A DNA stretch of 64,000 nt from Chloroflexota bacterium (GTDB lineage Bacteria; Chloroflexota; UBA11872), in contig JAJDZU010000014.1 of assembly GCA_022824495.1 (NCBI GenBank), forward strand, positions 62,001 through 126,000, given 5' to 3'. The translations under genes and the position numbers were made by a program. Below, one piece after another: positions 19,430 to 28,780 of this stretch (position 1 is the first letter of the stretch; each line of letters opens with the position of its first letter). A model generated the notes under the pieces. That model was given only the letters and a program-made list of their open reading frames with translations, was not told where the DNA came from and did no database searches.

Positions 19430-19804
19430 ATGGATCAGGAAACTCAGAACCTCCTCAACCGCTGGAAGTCGATCCAGGGCCACGCCCGGGCGGTTGAAAA
19501 GATGCTCGAAGACGATGCCTACTGCGTGGACGTCCTCAAGCAGACCCTGGCCATCCAGGGTGCGATCGAGAAGGTCAACGCCGGCATCCTGGAGCGCCAC
19601 CTCCGCACCTGCGTCACCACCGCCATCGCCTCGGAGGATCCTGCCGAACGCGAGCAGGTGATTGCGGAACTGATGGACGTGTTCAAGGGGACCGGTCACC
19701 TGCGGCGCGTCGCCTCGGCCGGCGAAGCAATCGAGCGAGTCGCCGCCACCCTGAACGCCGCTGACAGCCCGCGCCACGCCCACGGAATCGGTGCGGACGC
19801 ATGA
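19430..19804 (+). CDS. csoR: CsoR-family copper-sensing repressor
   Basis: This 124-residue all-helical protein belongs to the DUF156/CsoR family. Cys32, His57 and Cys61 (YCVDVL and ERHLRTC) match the Cu(I) triad of M. tuberculosis CsoR (C36-H61-C65) in residue type and spacing. A Shine-Dalgarno GGAG (19419-19422) precedes the ATG. The stop overlaps the copA start (ATGA at 19801-19804), so repressor and exporter form one unit. A GC palindrome at 19380-19398 is the probable operator. It should release DNA when Cu(I) binds. The extended C-terminal helix region (about 80-124) is longer than the minimal family core. Confidence 0.92.
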   Translation: MDQETQNLLNRWKSIQGHARAVEKMLEDDAYCVDVLKQTLAIQGAIEKVNAGILERHLRTCVTTAIASEDPAEREQVIAELMDVFKGTGHLRRVASAGEAIERVAATLNAADSPRHAHGIGADA

Positions 19805-22269
19805 CGCTTGCTACTGAACGGACACTCATCCTGCCGCTGAGCGGCCTGCACTGTGTCGCCTGCGTCAGCCGAGTGGAGCAGGCCGTCGCGGAAGTCGACG
19901 GTGTTGTTGACGCCAAGGTCAATCTCGCCGACGAGAAGCTGACCGTCCGGTCAGATCAAATACTCACGGCAGCGACGGTCGCCGCTGCCGTTGTGGCCGC
20001 GGGCTACGAAGTACCGGCGGCCGAACGAACGCTCCAGGTCGAAGGCATGCACTGCGCCTCGTGCGTGGGCCAGGTCGAGAACGCTATTCGGGATGTCCCC
20101 GGGGTGCTCGACGCAGCCGTGAACCTGGCTTCCGGCCAAGTCCTGCTACGTCACGCCCTGGGCCAGGCCGAGCATGGCGCGCTGCGCACGGCTGTGGAGC
20201 GTGCCGGCTTCAGCATGCTCGCGGTGGACGCGCCCAACGAAACGTCCGCTGGCGCCGCCGCGGACGGAGGGCTGGAGGAGCGACGCCGGCGCGAACGCCG
20301 CTGGCTTGGTATTCAGGCCGCCTTCGCACTCGGCGTCGGGGTGCTGGCGATGTGGGGGGCGGTGGAGTTCATCCTGTGGGCGCCGGACATCCTGCGCAAT
20401 CCCTGGGTCGTGCTGGTCCTGGTCACGCCGGTTCAGTTCTGGTCAGGTTGGTCCTTCTATCGCGGCGCGTGGCTGGCGGCGCGGCGTGCGAGCACGGATA
20501 TGAACACGCTGGTCGCCATCGCAACCAGTGCCGCGTATGGCTACAGCCTGGTTGTCACGGTGTGGCCGGGGCTGCTGAGCGATGTGGCCGGGGCTGACGT
20601 GCACTACTTCGAAGCTTCCGCGGTCATCATCGGGCTGGTTCTGCTTGGCCGCTACTTCGAGATGGGCGCCCGAGCCCAAGTCTCCGCGGCAATTCAGCGA
20701 CTGCTGGACCTCAGGGCCAGGACGGCTCGCGTCGAGCGGGACGGGCAAGCCCTCGAGGTCGCGTTGGACGACGTTCGGCAAAACGACGTGGTCGTGGTGC
20801 GCCCTGGCGAGAAGATCCCGGTGGACGGCCAGCTGCTCGAGGGCGCGTCCGCGATCGACGAATCGATGATCACCGGCGAGAGCATTCCGGTTGACAAGAA
20901 GCCTGGCGACCAGGTGATCGGCGCCACGCTCAACACAACGGGCAGCCTGCGCGTGCAACCGACCCGTCTTGGAAGAGACTCGATGCTGGCGCAGATCATC
21001 GCGCTGGTTGAACGAGCCCAGACCTCCAAAGCGCCGGTGCAGCGGCTGGCGGACTGGGTGGCGGCCCGCTTCGTGCCGGCCGTGATCGTGATCAGCCTGC
21101 TGACACTCGGCGCTTGGCTGGCGGTCGGTCCCGACCCGCGGCTCACCCACGCCCTGGTGGCCATGGTCACGGTGCTGATCATTGCCTGTCCCTGTGCGCT
21201 GGGCATTGCCACGCCCACGGCCATCATGGTTGGCGTCGGCAAGGGCGCCGAACTCGGCGTCCTGGTGCGTAGCGGGGAAGCGCTGGAGACGGCCGGGCGC
21301 ATCGATACCGTGGTGCTGGACAAGACCGGCACCATCACCAGGGGCCGTCCCGCGATAACGGACGTCATTCCGCTCAACGGCGAGCCCGAGTCGGAAATCC
21401 TGCGCATGGTCGGCTCAGCCGAACGCGACTCCGAGCACCCCGTCGGTCAGGCCATCGCGCACGGCGCGGTAGAGCGCGGCGTTGAACTGCCGACGGCGAG
21501 CCAGTTCCGGTCCATTACCGGCGGTGGCGTTCAGGCGGTGGTAGATGGCCGGCAGGTGGTAGCTGGAACAGCCGATCTTCTGGCCGACGCCGGCGTTTCG
21601 GTCGAGGCGGCGACGCACCGTGGCAAGGACTTGGCCGCACAGGGCCTTTCGCCGGTGTATGCGGCCATTGACGGCGAACTGGCGGGCGTGCTGGCAGTGG
21701 CTGACGCTCCTCGGCCGGAGGCCGCCGGCGCCATAGCCGAATTGCAGCATCTTGGCCTGCGCGTGCTGATGGTCACCGGCGACCGCGAGGCGCCGGCACA
21801 GGCCATCGCTCGGCAAGTCGGAGTGGACGAGGTGCGGGCGGAAGTTCGGCCAGGCGACAAAGCGGCCATCGTGCGGGAACTGCAGGCAGCGGGGAATCGA
21901 GTGGCCGTCGTCGGCGACGGCATCAACGACGCGCCCGCGCTGGCCCAGGCCGACCTGGGCATTGCAATGGGCACGGGAACCGACATCGCCATGGAAGCCG
22001 GCGACATAACCCTGGTGCGCGGCAACCTTGACGATGCGGTCACCGCTATACGCCTCAGTCGCGCCACCATGCGCACCATCCGGCAGAACCTGTTCTGGGC
22101 CTTCGCCTACAACGTGGCCCTCATTCCGGTCGCGGCCGGCGTGCTGTATCCCGTGTGGGGGCTTCAACTCAGTCCGATGTTGGCCGCGGCCGCCATGGCC
22201 TTCAGCGACCTTTCGGTCGTCGCAAACTCCCTTCGTCTACGTCGCTTCAGACGAATCTGCAGGCGTTGA
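19801..22269 (+). CDS. copA: Copper-exporting P1B-type ATPase CopA
   Basis: This 822-residue Cu(I) exporter has two N-terminal heavy-metal domains with CxxC sites (Cys18/Cys21 in LHCVAC and Cys85/Cys88 in MHCASC). They are followed by the eight-helix membrane region. The membrane metal site is Cys463-Pro-Cys465 ([10 protein letters not shown]). The phosphorylated Asp507 lies in DKTGTITRG. The ATP-binding HP motif (SEHPVGQAI) and hinge [10 protein letters not shown] are intact. It is coupled to csoR by a 4-bp overlap. It pumps Cu(I) out of the cytoplasm. Confidence 0.96.
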   Translation: MTLATERTLILPLSGLHCVACVSRVEQAVAEVDGVVDAKVNLADEKLTVRSDQILTAATVAAAVVAAGYEVPAAERTLQVEGMHCASCVGQVENAIRDVPGVLDAAVNLASGQVLLRHALGQAEHGALRTAVERAGFSMLAVDAPNETSAGAAADGGLEERRRRERRWLGIQAAFALGVGVLAMWGAVEFILWAPDILRNPWVVLVLVTPVQFWSGWSFYRGAWLAARRASTDMNTLVAIATSAAYGYSLVVTVWPGLLSDVAGADVHYFEASAVIIGLVLLGRYFEMGARAQVSAAIQRLLDLRARTARVERDGQALEVALDDVRQNDVVVVRPGEKIPVDGQLLEGASAIDESMITGESIPVDKKPGDQVIGATLNTTGSLRVQPTRLGRDSMLAQIIALVERAQTSKAPVQRLADWVAARFVPAVIVISLLTLGAWLAVGPDPRLTHALVAMVTVLIIACPCALGIATPTAIMVGVGKGAELGVLVRSGEALETAGRIDTVVLDKTGTITRGRPAITDVIPLNGEPESEILRMVGSAERDSEHPVGQAIAHGAVERGVELPTASQFRSITGGGVQAVVDGRQVVAGTADLLADAGVSVEAATHRGKDLAAQGLSPVYAAIDGELAGVLAVADAPRPEAAGAIAELQHLGLRVLMVTGDREAPAQAIARQVGVDEVRAEVRPGDKAAIVRELQAAGNRVAVVGDGINDAPALAQADLGIAMGTGTDIAMEAGDITLVRGNLDDAVTAIRLSRATMRTIRQNLFWAFAYNVALIPVAAGVLYPVWGLQLSPMLAAAAMAFSDLSVVANSLRLRRFRRICRR

Positions 22270-22280
22270 CTCACATATAA

Positions 22281-22309
22281 TTGACAACTTACCGCGTCTA
22301 TTCTAGTAT
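22281..22309 (+). promoter_or_regulatory. Strong predicted promoter of ferritin
   Basis: TTGACA (22281-22286) and TAGTAT (22304-22309) are exactly 17 bp apart in an AT-rich stretch, the best sigma-70-like match in the window. The start would be near 22316, giving a leader of about 140 nt that contains the inverted repeats at 22343-22383. A second possible promoter (TTGAGA 22356-22361, TAATCC 22379-22384, with extended TGC) lies inside those repeats. Confidence 0.72.
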
Positions 22310-22342
22310 CAAGTGATGTTCCAAGCGGGTCGATTTGCGTAA

Positions 22343-22383
22343 GATTAGCAAGCGCTTGAGATTACTTTTAGCCAATGCTAATC
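22343..22383. promoter_or_regulatory. Nested inverted repeats in the ferritin leader
   Basis: GATTAGCA (22343-22350) and TGCTAATC (22376-22383) are perfect reverse complements, 25 bp apart. Inside them lie a 10-bp palindrome CAAGCGCTTG (22349-22358) and TTAGC-N4-GCTAA (22368-22381 region). The TTTTAG here resembles one half of the operator at the metal-importer promoter. A metalloregulator site or an RNA hairpin are both possible. Confidence 0.5.
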
Positions 22384-22458
22384 CTCATCGTATGATCGCC
22401 TAATGAATGTAATTGGATGCTGCTCCAGGCAGCATCTGACTTCCGGGAGGGGACGGCG

Positions 22459-22968
22459 ATGACCATGAGAAAGAGTCTGGCAGCGGCGCTGAATGACCAG
22501 ATCAACCACGAGTTCAGCGCGGCCTATGTCTACCTGGGCATGGCCGCCTACTTCGAGACGCTCGACCTCGGTGGCTTCGCTGGCTGGATGCGCGCCCAGA
22601 GCGAGGAAGAGTGGGGCCACGGCATGCGCATCTACGAACACCTGGCGGCGCGCGATGTCCCGGTCACGCTAAGCGGACTGGACCAGGCCGAAACCGAATA
22701 TGACGGCCCCGAATCGGTCATTGCCAGCGCGCTCGATCTTGAGCAGGGCACCACGCGCTCCATCAACGCCGTCTATGCCCGGTCGCTTGAACAGGGGGAC
22801 TTCCAGGCCAAGGCGATGCTGGACTGGTTCGTTGACGAGCAGACGGAAGAAGAGGACACGCTCCGCACGCTGCTCAGCCAGGTCAAGATCGCCGGTGACG
22901 AAGGCGCGGCCCTGTTAATCCTTGACCGCGAGTTGGCGGGCCGCCAGTCGGCGAACGGCGGGGCGTAG
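22459..22968 (+). CDS. ftn: Ferritin (FtnA-type iron-storage protein)
   Basis: This 169-residue four-helix-bundle protein has ferroxidase residues that align with E. coli FtnA: Glu18, Tyr25, Glu51 and His54 (NHEFSAAYVYL and EEEWGHGM), with further Glu and Gln in the WFVDEQTEEED block. The ATG at 22459 is chosen for its GGGAGG ribosome site 8 bases upstream; earlier Met codons lack one. It oxidises Fe(II) and stores Fe(III) in a 24-subunit shell. Its promoter region is AT-rich and full of inverted repeats, suggesting iron control. It converges on pncB with only 14 bp between the stops. Confidence 0.94.
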   Translation: MTMRKSLAAALNDQINHEFSAAYVYLGMAAYFETLDLGGFAGWMRAQSEEEWGHGMRIYEHLAARDVPVTLSGLDQAETEYDGPESVIASALDLEQGTTRSINAVYARSLEQGDFQAKAMLDWFVDEQTEEEDTLRTLLSQVKIAGDEGAALLILDRELAGRQSANGGA

Positions 22969-22989
22969 CTCGACGAGGTCGGCTACGCC
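22962..22989. terminator. Possible bidirectional hairpin between ferritin and pncB stop codons
   Basis: GGCGTAGC (22962-22969) pairs with GCTACGCC (22982-22989) around a 12-base loop. The two arms contain the TAG stop codons of the convergent genes. No T-run follows on either strand, so termination activity is uncertain. Confidence 0.35.
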
Positions 22990-24344
22990 TCGGCCCGCAG
23001 CCGGCGCTCCAGCGCTTCGGCTGTCCGCTTTAGTTTATCGCTGACCGTGATCTGATACGGCCGATCGGCTGGAGCCAGGCCGGTCACGCGTTGCGGTAGC
23101 TCAGCGAGCGACTGCTTGGCATGTCGCCGAATTGCGTTCAGGCTGGGCTGTGTGCCGTCGAGCCGCTGGCCGCCGGTCATCACCGGCTGGAGCAGCGGCC
23201 GGCCGTCGAGCGGCTCGTCCGCGACTGCAAGCACATCCCTCACCGCCAGGCCGTTCTCGAACTGCCGGAACACCTGTTTGCGCCCCGGCCAGGTGCGCTT
23301 GGAGGCGGCCAACTTCATTCGTCCCTGCCCCGCGTATTCCGCCAGCTTGTAGGCCGTGTCCAGGTAGGGCGCGTCGGTGGACACGGCCAGTGCCGTGCCG
23401 ACGCCGTACCCGTCGATCGGCGCCCCGGCGTCGACCAGCTCGGCGATCCTCTCCGCGTCGAGATCACCGCTGACGATGATGCGAACCGCCGTCAGGCCCG
23501 CTCCATCCAACACCTCCCGCGCCATTCTCGCGTTGGCGCCAAGATCGCCTGAATCGATTCGAATAGCCGCCACGTCGGATTCGCCGCCCTGTCGCTCCGC
23601 CAGGTCGACGACGAAACCCACACCCCGGCGAATGTCGTAGGTGTCCACCAGCAGCGTGGTCGCGCGGTGTGTGGCCGCAAACGACGCCAGCGCGTCCGAC
23701 TCACGCTCATGCGCCTGGATGTAGCTGTGGGCCATCGTGCCGCTGATAGGCACGCCGTACCGCCGTCCGGCCGCCACGTTCGAGGTGCCGGCCAGACCCG
23801 CGATGTAAGCCGCGCGCGCCGTGTCCGCGCCCGCTGCGGCGCCTTGGGCATGCCGCGTGCCAAAGTCCACCACCGGAGTTCCCCTGGCGGCTGCCGCCAG
23901 GCGGTAGGCGGCGGATGCGGCCATCGTCTGGTGATGGATCGCGCCGAGCAGATACGTCTCCACCATCTGGGCTTCGGGCAGCGACGCGGTCACTTCAAGG
24001 ATTGGCTCGTTGCCAAACACCGGTGTCCCTTCCGGCACGGCACGCACCTCTCCCTGGAACCTGAGCCGCTCCAGCCGGTCCAGAAAGTCCGTCGAGAACC
24101 GATTGAGCGAGGCCAGGTACTCCAGATCCGCCGCCGTGACCGCCACGCCTTCCAGGTATTCCAGCGCCGCTTCCAGCCCGCAGGCGATCAGCAGATTTCG
24201 GTTCGGCGGCAGCCGGCGGCAGATCAGGTCGAAGGTCGCCGTCTCGGTCATCCCGTGCTCCCAGTACGCCTGAATCATCGTCAGCTGATACAGATCGGTC
24301 AGCAGCGCGTCGGCGGGCATTGAGGCGCGCGCCGGGGTGGTCAT
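22983..24344 (-). CDS. pncB: Nicotinate phosphoribosyltransferase
   Basis: This 453-residue protein belongs to the NAPRTase family. The opening LLTDLYQLTMIQAYWEHGM, the block FDLICRRLPPNRNLLIACGLEAALEYL and the core SGTMAHSYIQAHERESDA are characteristic; the last carries the His phosphorylated during ATP coupling. The phosphate-binding VDTYDIRRGV and SGDLDAERI segments are present. It converts nicotinate and PRPP to nicotinate mononucleotide in the Preiss-Handler route. Its start overlaps the pncA stop by 4 bp, so nicotinamide deamidation and the following step are translationally coupled. Confidence 0.95.
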   Translation of the reverse strand: MTTPARASMPADALLTDLYQLTMIQAYWEHGMTETATFDLICRRLPPNRNLLIACGLEAALEYLEGVAVTAADLEYLASLNRFSTDFLDRLERLRFQGEVRAVPEGTPVFGNEPILEVTASLPEAQMVETYLLGAIHHQTMAASAAYRLAAAARGTPVVDFGTRHAQGAAAGADTARAAYIAGLAGTSNVAAGRRYGVPISGTMAHSYIQAHERESDALASFAATHRATTLLVDTYDIRRGVGFVVDLAERQGGESDVAAIRIDSGDLGANARMAREVLDGAGLTAVRIIVSGDLDAERIAELVDAGAPIDGYGVGTALAVSTDAPYLDTAYKLAEYAGQGRMKLAASKRTWPGRKQVFRQFENGLAVRDVLAVADEPLDGRPLLQPVMTGGQRLDGTQPSLNAIRRHAKQSLAELPQRVTGLAPADRPYQITVSDKLKRTAEALERRLRAEA

Positions 24345-24922
24345 GCGGGCGCGGCGTCCTCCAGGATCGCGCCAGCCTCGCGCATGGCGTCCAGCGCCGC
24401 ATCGCCGTCACCGGGCGACACGTTCACGGCGCGGATGGCGCTGGCAATCACGTGCACTTCAAGCCCCGGGATCTGCGCTGCGTCCAGCACGCTGGCCTTC
24501 ACGCAGTAGTCCGTCGCCAGTCCGCCCACCCACAGCCGCTCAATGCCTGCCGCGCGCAATTGCTCGGCCAGTTCTCCGCCGTCGAACGCGGAATAGGCCT
24601 CGTGGTCGGCTTGAGCGGCCTTGGACACCACCACCGTGTCCTCCGGCAACGCTAGGTCGCCGTGAAACGCCGCGCCCGGCGTGTCCTGCACGCAATGCGG
24701 CGGCCAGGGTCCGCCGCGCTCCGCGAAGCTCAGGTGATCCTGGGGGTGCCAGTCGCGTGAGGCGAAAACTCGCGCCCCGCCTTGCCGTGCGGCCGCGATC
24801 CAGTCATTCAAGATCGGAACCACCGCGTCCCCGTCGGCCACCGCCAGCGCGCCGCCGGGACAGAAGTCGTTCTGCACGTCTACCAACAGCAGCGCGTCTT
24901 CTGATGTCAGCTTGATTGACAT
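24341..24922 (-). CDS. pncA: Nicotinamidase
   Basis: This 193-residue isochorismatase-fold amidase has its catalytic triad in motif context: Asp15 (LLLVDVQNDF), Lys in VVVSKAAQAD and Cys in GLATDYCVKAS. The metal-binding DWHPQDH motif is present. It deamidates nicotinamide to nicotinate for the next enzyme, pncB, whose ATG overlaps this stop. A tRNA-Gln gene lies 83 bp upstream on the same strand. Confidence 0.94.
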   Translation of the reverse strand: MSIKLTSEDALLLVDVQNDFCPGGALAVADGDAVVPILNDWIAAARQGGARVFASRDWHPQDHLSFAERGGPWPPHCVQDTPGAAFHGDLALPEDTVVVSKAAQADHEAYSAFDGGELAEQLRAAGIERLWVGGLATDYCVKASVLDAAQIPGLEVHVIASAIRAVNVSPGDGDAALDAMREAGAILEDAAPA

Positions 24923-25005
24923 AAGTCACCTCGATTGGGGGCTGACGCGGGCGATGAGGTGTCACTCGCCAAAGCTGGAGGCCGAAATGTACGGCGCGGT
25001 GGAAT

Positions 25006-25079
25006 TGGCTGGGGTAGATGGATTCGAACCACCGCTTCACGGTCCAGAGCCGCGCGTCCTACCACTAGACGATACCCCA
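25006..25079 (-). tRNA. tRNA-Gln (CTG anticodon)
   Basis: Reading the minus strand, the cloverleaf folds fully. The acceptor TGGGGTA pairs with TACCCCA. The D arm is GTCT/GGAC. The anticodon stem is CGCGG/CCGTG with loop CTCTGGA (anticodon CTG). The T arm is GGTGG/CCATC around TTCGAAT. Discriminator G73 and an encoded CCA end at 25006. Confidence 0.96.
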
Positions 25080-25227
25080 AGAATCGGCCGTCCCCGGCCA
25101 GATTCAAAGTTACCACCAATGCCGCCCCAGGCAGGCTCTCTGGCTCCCTGTAGCGCGCCGGTTGGGACGCCAAAGATGAAGCTCCGCGACAAGTACAACA
25201 TTGTGGCCTGCCTACTTCGCGCCTAGC

Positions 25228-26220
25228 ATGGCGCACTTGAGCCGTAGCGAGGTGACCCCTCCAATCACTGATCAACGTTCTCCCATCGGGGTACTCGGCG
25301 CCGGCCTCATGGGCCACGGCATCGCCCAGGTATTCGCCCTGGCCGGCCACCAGGTCACCGTTCTCGACGCCAATCCCGCCGCATTCGACGCCGCCCGCGG
25401 CAAGGTCGCCCGCAATCTCGAACTGATGCTCGAGTACGGTCTGGTTACGGTTGAGCAGACTGTGGCGGTCTCTCAGCGGCTCACCTTCACGACCGACATG
25501 TCCGATGTCGGCCATTCAGCCCTCATCATCGAGGCCGTTACCGAGTCTGTGGACGTCAAGCGAGCCGTCTACGCCGACCTGGCGCCCCACTTGGCTCCGG
25601 AAACGTTGCTGGCTTCTAACACCTCCAGCATCCCCATCCGCCTCATGGCCGAAGCCACCTGCCGCCCCGATCGCTTCACCACCACCCACTTCTTCCGACC
25701 CGCCTACCTGTGCCCGATGGTTGAGGTGACGAAGGGCGAGCTGACCAGCGAGGCCACCGTGGAAGCCGTGCTGGACCTGCTGCGCGGCGCTGGCCTGCGC
25801 CCCGTGCGAATCAACGTGGACCTGCCCGGCCAGGTCGCCAACCGGCTGCGCCAGGCCCTGTTCCGCGAAGCGCTGGACCTGGTTGACCGCGGCGTCATTT
25901 CCGCTGAGGACATCGACGAACTCACAGCGTTCTCGTTCTCGCCGCGCATGCCGCTCATGGGTGTGATCAAGGACCGCGATCTTGCGGGCCTGGAAATCGC
26001 CCTCAACGGCACCGAGAGCGTCTGGCCCGATTTGTGCAACGCCGACAGCGGGCACGACGTGCTTCGCCGCCTGGTCGAGGACGGGCACTTCGGGCTGAAG
26101 ACCGGCCGCGGCTTCTTTGACTGGTCCGACGTGGACTTCGCCACGCAGTGGGAAACGCTGGAACGCCAGCAGCTGGAGATCTACGCCACGCTGCGCAAGA
26201 TTGGCGCTTGGCCGGTCTGA
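25228..26220 (+). CDS. 3-hydroxyacyl-CoA dehydrogenase family protein
   Basis: This protein of about 330 residues has the two-domain HAD fold. The N-terminal Rossmann motif is GVLGAGLMGHGIA. The catalytic region has Ser in LLASNTSSIPI, His in TTHFFRPAYLCPMVEV and Glu in VEVTKG, and the C-terminal domain has the GQVANRL block. The usual HFFNP is HFFRP here. That fits the branch that includes L-gulonate 3-dehydrogenase/lambda-crystallin and carnitine dehydrogenase-like enzymes as much as fatty-acid oxidation. No thiolase or enoyl-CoA hydratase is nearby, so the substrate is open. Start ATG 25228 is uncertain; a GTG 24 bp later is possible. Confidence 0.82.
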   Translation: MAHLSRSEVTPPITDQRSPIGVLGAGLMGHGIAQVFALAGHQVTVLDANPAAFDAARGKVARNLELMLEYGLVTVEQTVAVSQRLTFTTDMSDVGHSALIIEAVTESVDVKRAVYADLAPHLAPETLLASNTSSIPIRLMAEATCRPDRFTTTHFFRPAYLCPMVEVTKGELTSEATVEAVLDLLRGAGLRPVRINVDLPGQVANRLRQALFREALDLVDRGVISAEDIDELTAFSFSPRMPLMGVIKDRDLAGLEIALNGTESVWPDLCNADSGHDVLRRLVEDGHFGLKTGRGFFDWSDVDFATQWETLERQQLEIYATLRKIGAWPV

Positions 26221-26335
26221 TCAGGAGCTTCTAGCGCCGCATTCGCAGGGGCTTTGGCCACCTGGCACGGAGCGTCCGTGGTTTGCGCGGTATCCTTTCG
26301 CCGTCACTGTCGGATATGGCACTCGGAGGCAGAGC

Positions 26336-27109
26336 ATGCACCTGGCGCGTTACAGCGTGGACGGCGAAGTCCACCACGGAATCGTTGAAGGCGACACCAT
26401 CGCCGAAATCTCGGGCGACCTTTTCGGCGACCTGGAGCGCACCGGCAACACGGTGGCTCTGGCCGACGTGCAGTTGCTCACGCCCACCTCGCCCACCAAG
26501 ATCGTCAACCTGGCCGGCAACTACCTGAGCCACATGGGCGACTCGCCGCCCTTCTCCCGACCCCAGCCGTTCCTGGCGCCGCCCTCGTCCGTCCTCGAGC
26601 CCGGCGGAACCATCGCCTGGCTGAAGGGCTGCGAGAGACTCGACTACGAAGGCGAGATGGCCGTCATCATCGGCAAGCGCTGTTCGCGGGTCAGCGAAGA
26701 CGAAGTCAAGGACTACGTGCTGGGCGTCTGCGCCGCCAACGACATCAGCGAGCGCATCTGGCAGAACGGTGAGACCAACGGCGAGCCGGACAGCCAGTGG
26801 TGGCGCGGCAAGGGCGCCGACACCTATTCGCCGTTCGGTCCCTGGGTCACCACCGGCCTGGACTACGGCAACCTGGAGATGACCACCCGCGTCAACGGCG
26901 AAGTGGTTCAGCACACCAATACCAGCGAGCTGATCTTCAACGTTGAGCAGATCGTCAGCTTCGTCTCGACCTACATGACGCTCGAGCCCGGCGACGCCAT
27001 CTTCACCGGCACCTCCGGCAGCACCGAGCCCATGAAGAGCGGCGACGTTACCGAAGTCGAGCTGGAAGGCAACGGCACCCTGAGCAACACCGTCGGCTAC
27101 CCCGAGTAA
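26336..27109 (+). CDS. Fumarylacetoacetate hydrolase (FAH) family protein
   Basis: This 257-residue protein has the FAH C-terminal-domain fold. The metal-binding acidic triad is in YEGEMAVIIGK (two Glu) and CAANDISER (Asp). The motifs WWRGKGADTYSPFGPW and GDAIFTGTSGS are typical of acylpyruvate hydrolase and 2-hydroxyhepta-2,4-diene-1,7-dioate isomerase relatives. ATG 26336 is supported by GGAGG 6 bases upstream; the longer frame runs back into the preceding gene. Likely substrates are acylpyruvates or related dioates. A clear terminator follows at 27158. Confidence 0.86.
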   Translation: MHLARYSVDGEVHHGIVEGDTIAEISGDLFGDLERTGNTVALADVQLLTPTSPTKIVNLAGNYLSHMGDSPPFSRPQPFLAPPSSVLEPGGTIAWLKGCERLDYEGEMAVIIGKRCSRVSEDEVKDYVLGVCAANDISERIWQNGETNGEPDSQWWRGKGADTYSPFGPWVTTGLDYGNLEMTTRVNGEVVQHTNTSELIFNVEQIVSFVSTYMTLEPGDAIFTGTSGSTEPMKSGDVTEVELEGNGTLSNTVGYPE

Positions 27110-27157
27110 GGCGGATCGAACCGCCGCGAACCTTCGCGGCAGAGTCGAACTGAAGGA

Positions 27158-27200
27158 AGCCGCCGCAGGGTCTCAACGGACCCTGCGGCGGCTCCTTTTC
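27158..27200 (+). terminator. Rho-independent terminator after the FAH-family gene
   Basis: A perfect 15-bp stem (27158-27172 with 27179-27193) with a 6-base loop is followed by CCTTTTCTC. It sits 48 bp after the FAH stop. A smaller hairpin (CCGCGAA/TTCGCGG, 27124-27139) lies just before it. The next gene on the minus strand ends at 27236, so it may serve both directions. Confidence 0.85.
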
Positions 27201-27235
27201 TCAGACCGAATCGCCTCCGATGAGGGCCAAGCTCG

Positions 27236-28780
27236 TCACCGCATAGGCTGCATGTCATCCATCGGCGGCCCGCGTTCCTCGCCCGATGTGGACTCCGCCT
27301 GCATGGCGTTGCGTCCCATCTCGTCGGACCCGCCAAAGATGATCGGCAGCGTCAGGGCCACCAGCATCACCAGCGCCCAGATCGCCGGCGCGGACGTTTG
27401 CAACTGCCGCCGGCGTTGATCTGCGCGAGCTTCCAGCCGCTCGCGCCGCGGCTGCCACCACGGGTTGTGACGCGACTCGAAGTAGTGGAATCCCACCCCC
27501 AGGACCGCGCCGTACACCAGGTGGCCGACCAGCGAAGCCGTTCTCGGCGCCGTGCTGTCCGCCGACCAGTCCGGCGTCTGCCCGGTCAGCACCGCGAACA
27601 GCGTGTTGGGCCCGACGACCCAGATAAAGAAGCCGAACGCAACGCCCCAGCCCACCGCCGACCCGATGCCGTATGTCTGTCGCCGAAACAGCAGGCCATA
27701 GACCGCCCCCCAGATCACCGAAACCACGGCATGCACCAGCACGCCAACGGCGGCGTTGTCGGCCCGCATCAGCTGGGCGATACCCTCGAACGATCCGAGC
27801 CGCGCCAGCATCACGGTGTACAGCAGCCCACCCGCGATTCCCGCCGCCGCTCCGCGCCCCAGCGCCCGCAGCCCCTCGGTGCCGTAGCCCTCGTCCTCGT
27901 CCGCCGTCGTCTCGGCGAACAGCACGCGCCAGGCCACGCTCAGCCACTGGTAAGCCAGCCCCAGGATTCCGCCGAAGAGCAGGTAGGCCAGCAGTCCGGG
28001 AAAGGCGTCGTGCGCAAAGCCCATCCCCCACGGGAGCATGCCCCGGGTGGCCAACCCGATGATCGTCATCGGCACCAGGATCCAGGCCAGGAAGCCAAAT
28101 ACCACCCCCCGCACCATCGCTGCGCCCGCGCTATCGCGCACCGTGGGCACCACCGCCGCGAACGTCAATCCGCTCACCGCGCCGATCACAAGCACGCCCG
28201 ACCAAAGCGCACCGGAGGGATCGTGATCGCCGATTCCGACGAAATGACCAAGCAGCCCCTGGTCAACCAGCGCCTTGCCGGTCAGCGCGGCGGCGACCAC
28301 CCCCGTCAGGACGCCTCGCACCGCGCATCCAACCGTTGGCCGCTCGAAGGCTGACCGCCGCCACAACAGCAGGGCCAGGCTGGTCGTCACGCCGTACTGC
28401 AGGTGCCCCAGCAGCATCGGAAAGGTCTCCTGCGCCGAGGTCAGATCCCATGCCAGCGCCTCGCGGCGGATCAGCAGCGGCGCCAGCGTCAGCGGCCCGA
28501 CAATCCACCACACCGCCCCGTAAATCAGTCCCCAGAACAGCAGGTCGCCCGCGCCGTGCGCCTGGCGGCGAATCAACGCCGCGAACCCGGCGCCGATGAC
28601 GCCCGCCACGATCATGTGCACGATCCAGCCGCCGACCGCCGAAGGCGGGAGCCGGACCAGCGCGGCAATGGACTCGATGAGGCCCAGGTGCCGCATCACC
28701 AGGCCGTAGACCACCCCGCCCACCTGCCCGGCCACCGCGCCGGCCAGCAGCCATGTCGCCAGGTCGTTTCGGCGCGTCAC
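27236..28780 (-). CDS. Polytopic membrane protein built of three copies of a roughly 140-residue module
   Basis: This 514-residue protein has about a dozen hydrophobic helices and no recognised enzyme motif. It is built from three repeats at about 8-142, 150-290 and 304-440. Each has a W-I/V-x-(G/V)-P-x-T segment (WWIVGPLTLAPLL, AWILVPMTIIGL, FIWVVGPNTLFAVL). Each also ends near a GH-L-x-YG or AYLLFGG helix start (GHLQYG, AYLLFGG, GHLVYG). A last single helix (about 466-483) and a Met/Asp-rich tail follow. The adjacent gene, an NDH-2-like dehydrogenase, carries a fourth copy at its N terminus, and the two genes overlap by 4 bp. The module is thus tied to a respiratory flavoprotein. I do not recognise a named family. 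Confidence 0.72.
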   Translation of the reverse strand: MTRRNDLATWLLAGAVAGQVGGVVYGLVMRHLGLIESIAALVRLPPSAVGGWIVHMIVAGVIGAGFAALIRRQAHGAGDLLFWGLIYGAVWWIVGPLTLAPLLIRREALAWDLTSAQETFPMLLGHLQYGVTTSLALLLWRRSAFERPTVGCAVRGVLTGVVAAALTGKALVDQGLLGHFVGIGDHDPSGALWSGVLVIGAVSGLTFAAVVPTVRDSAGAAMVRGVVFGFLAWILVPMTIIGLATRGMLPWGMGFAHDAFPGLLAYLLFGGILGLAYQWLSVAWRVLFAETTADEDEGYGTEGLRALGRGAAAGIAGGLLYTVMLARLGSFEGIAQLMRADNAAVGVLVHAVVSVIWGAVYGLLFRRQTYGIGSAVGWGVAFGFFIWVVGPNTLFAVLTGQTPDWSADSTAPRTASLVGHLVYGAVLGVGFHYFESRHNPWWQPRRERLEARADQRRRQLQTSAPAIWALVMLVALTLPIIFGGSDEMGRNAMQAESTSGEERGPPMDDMQPMR

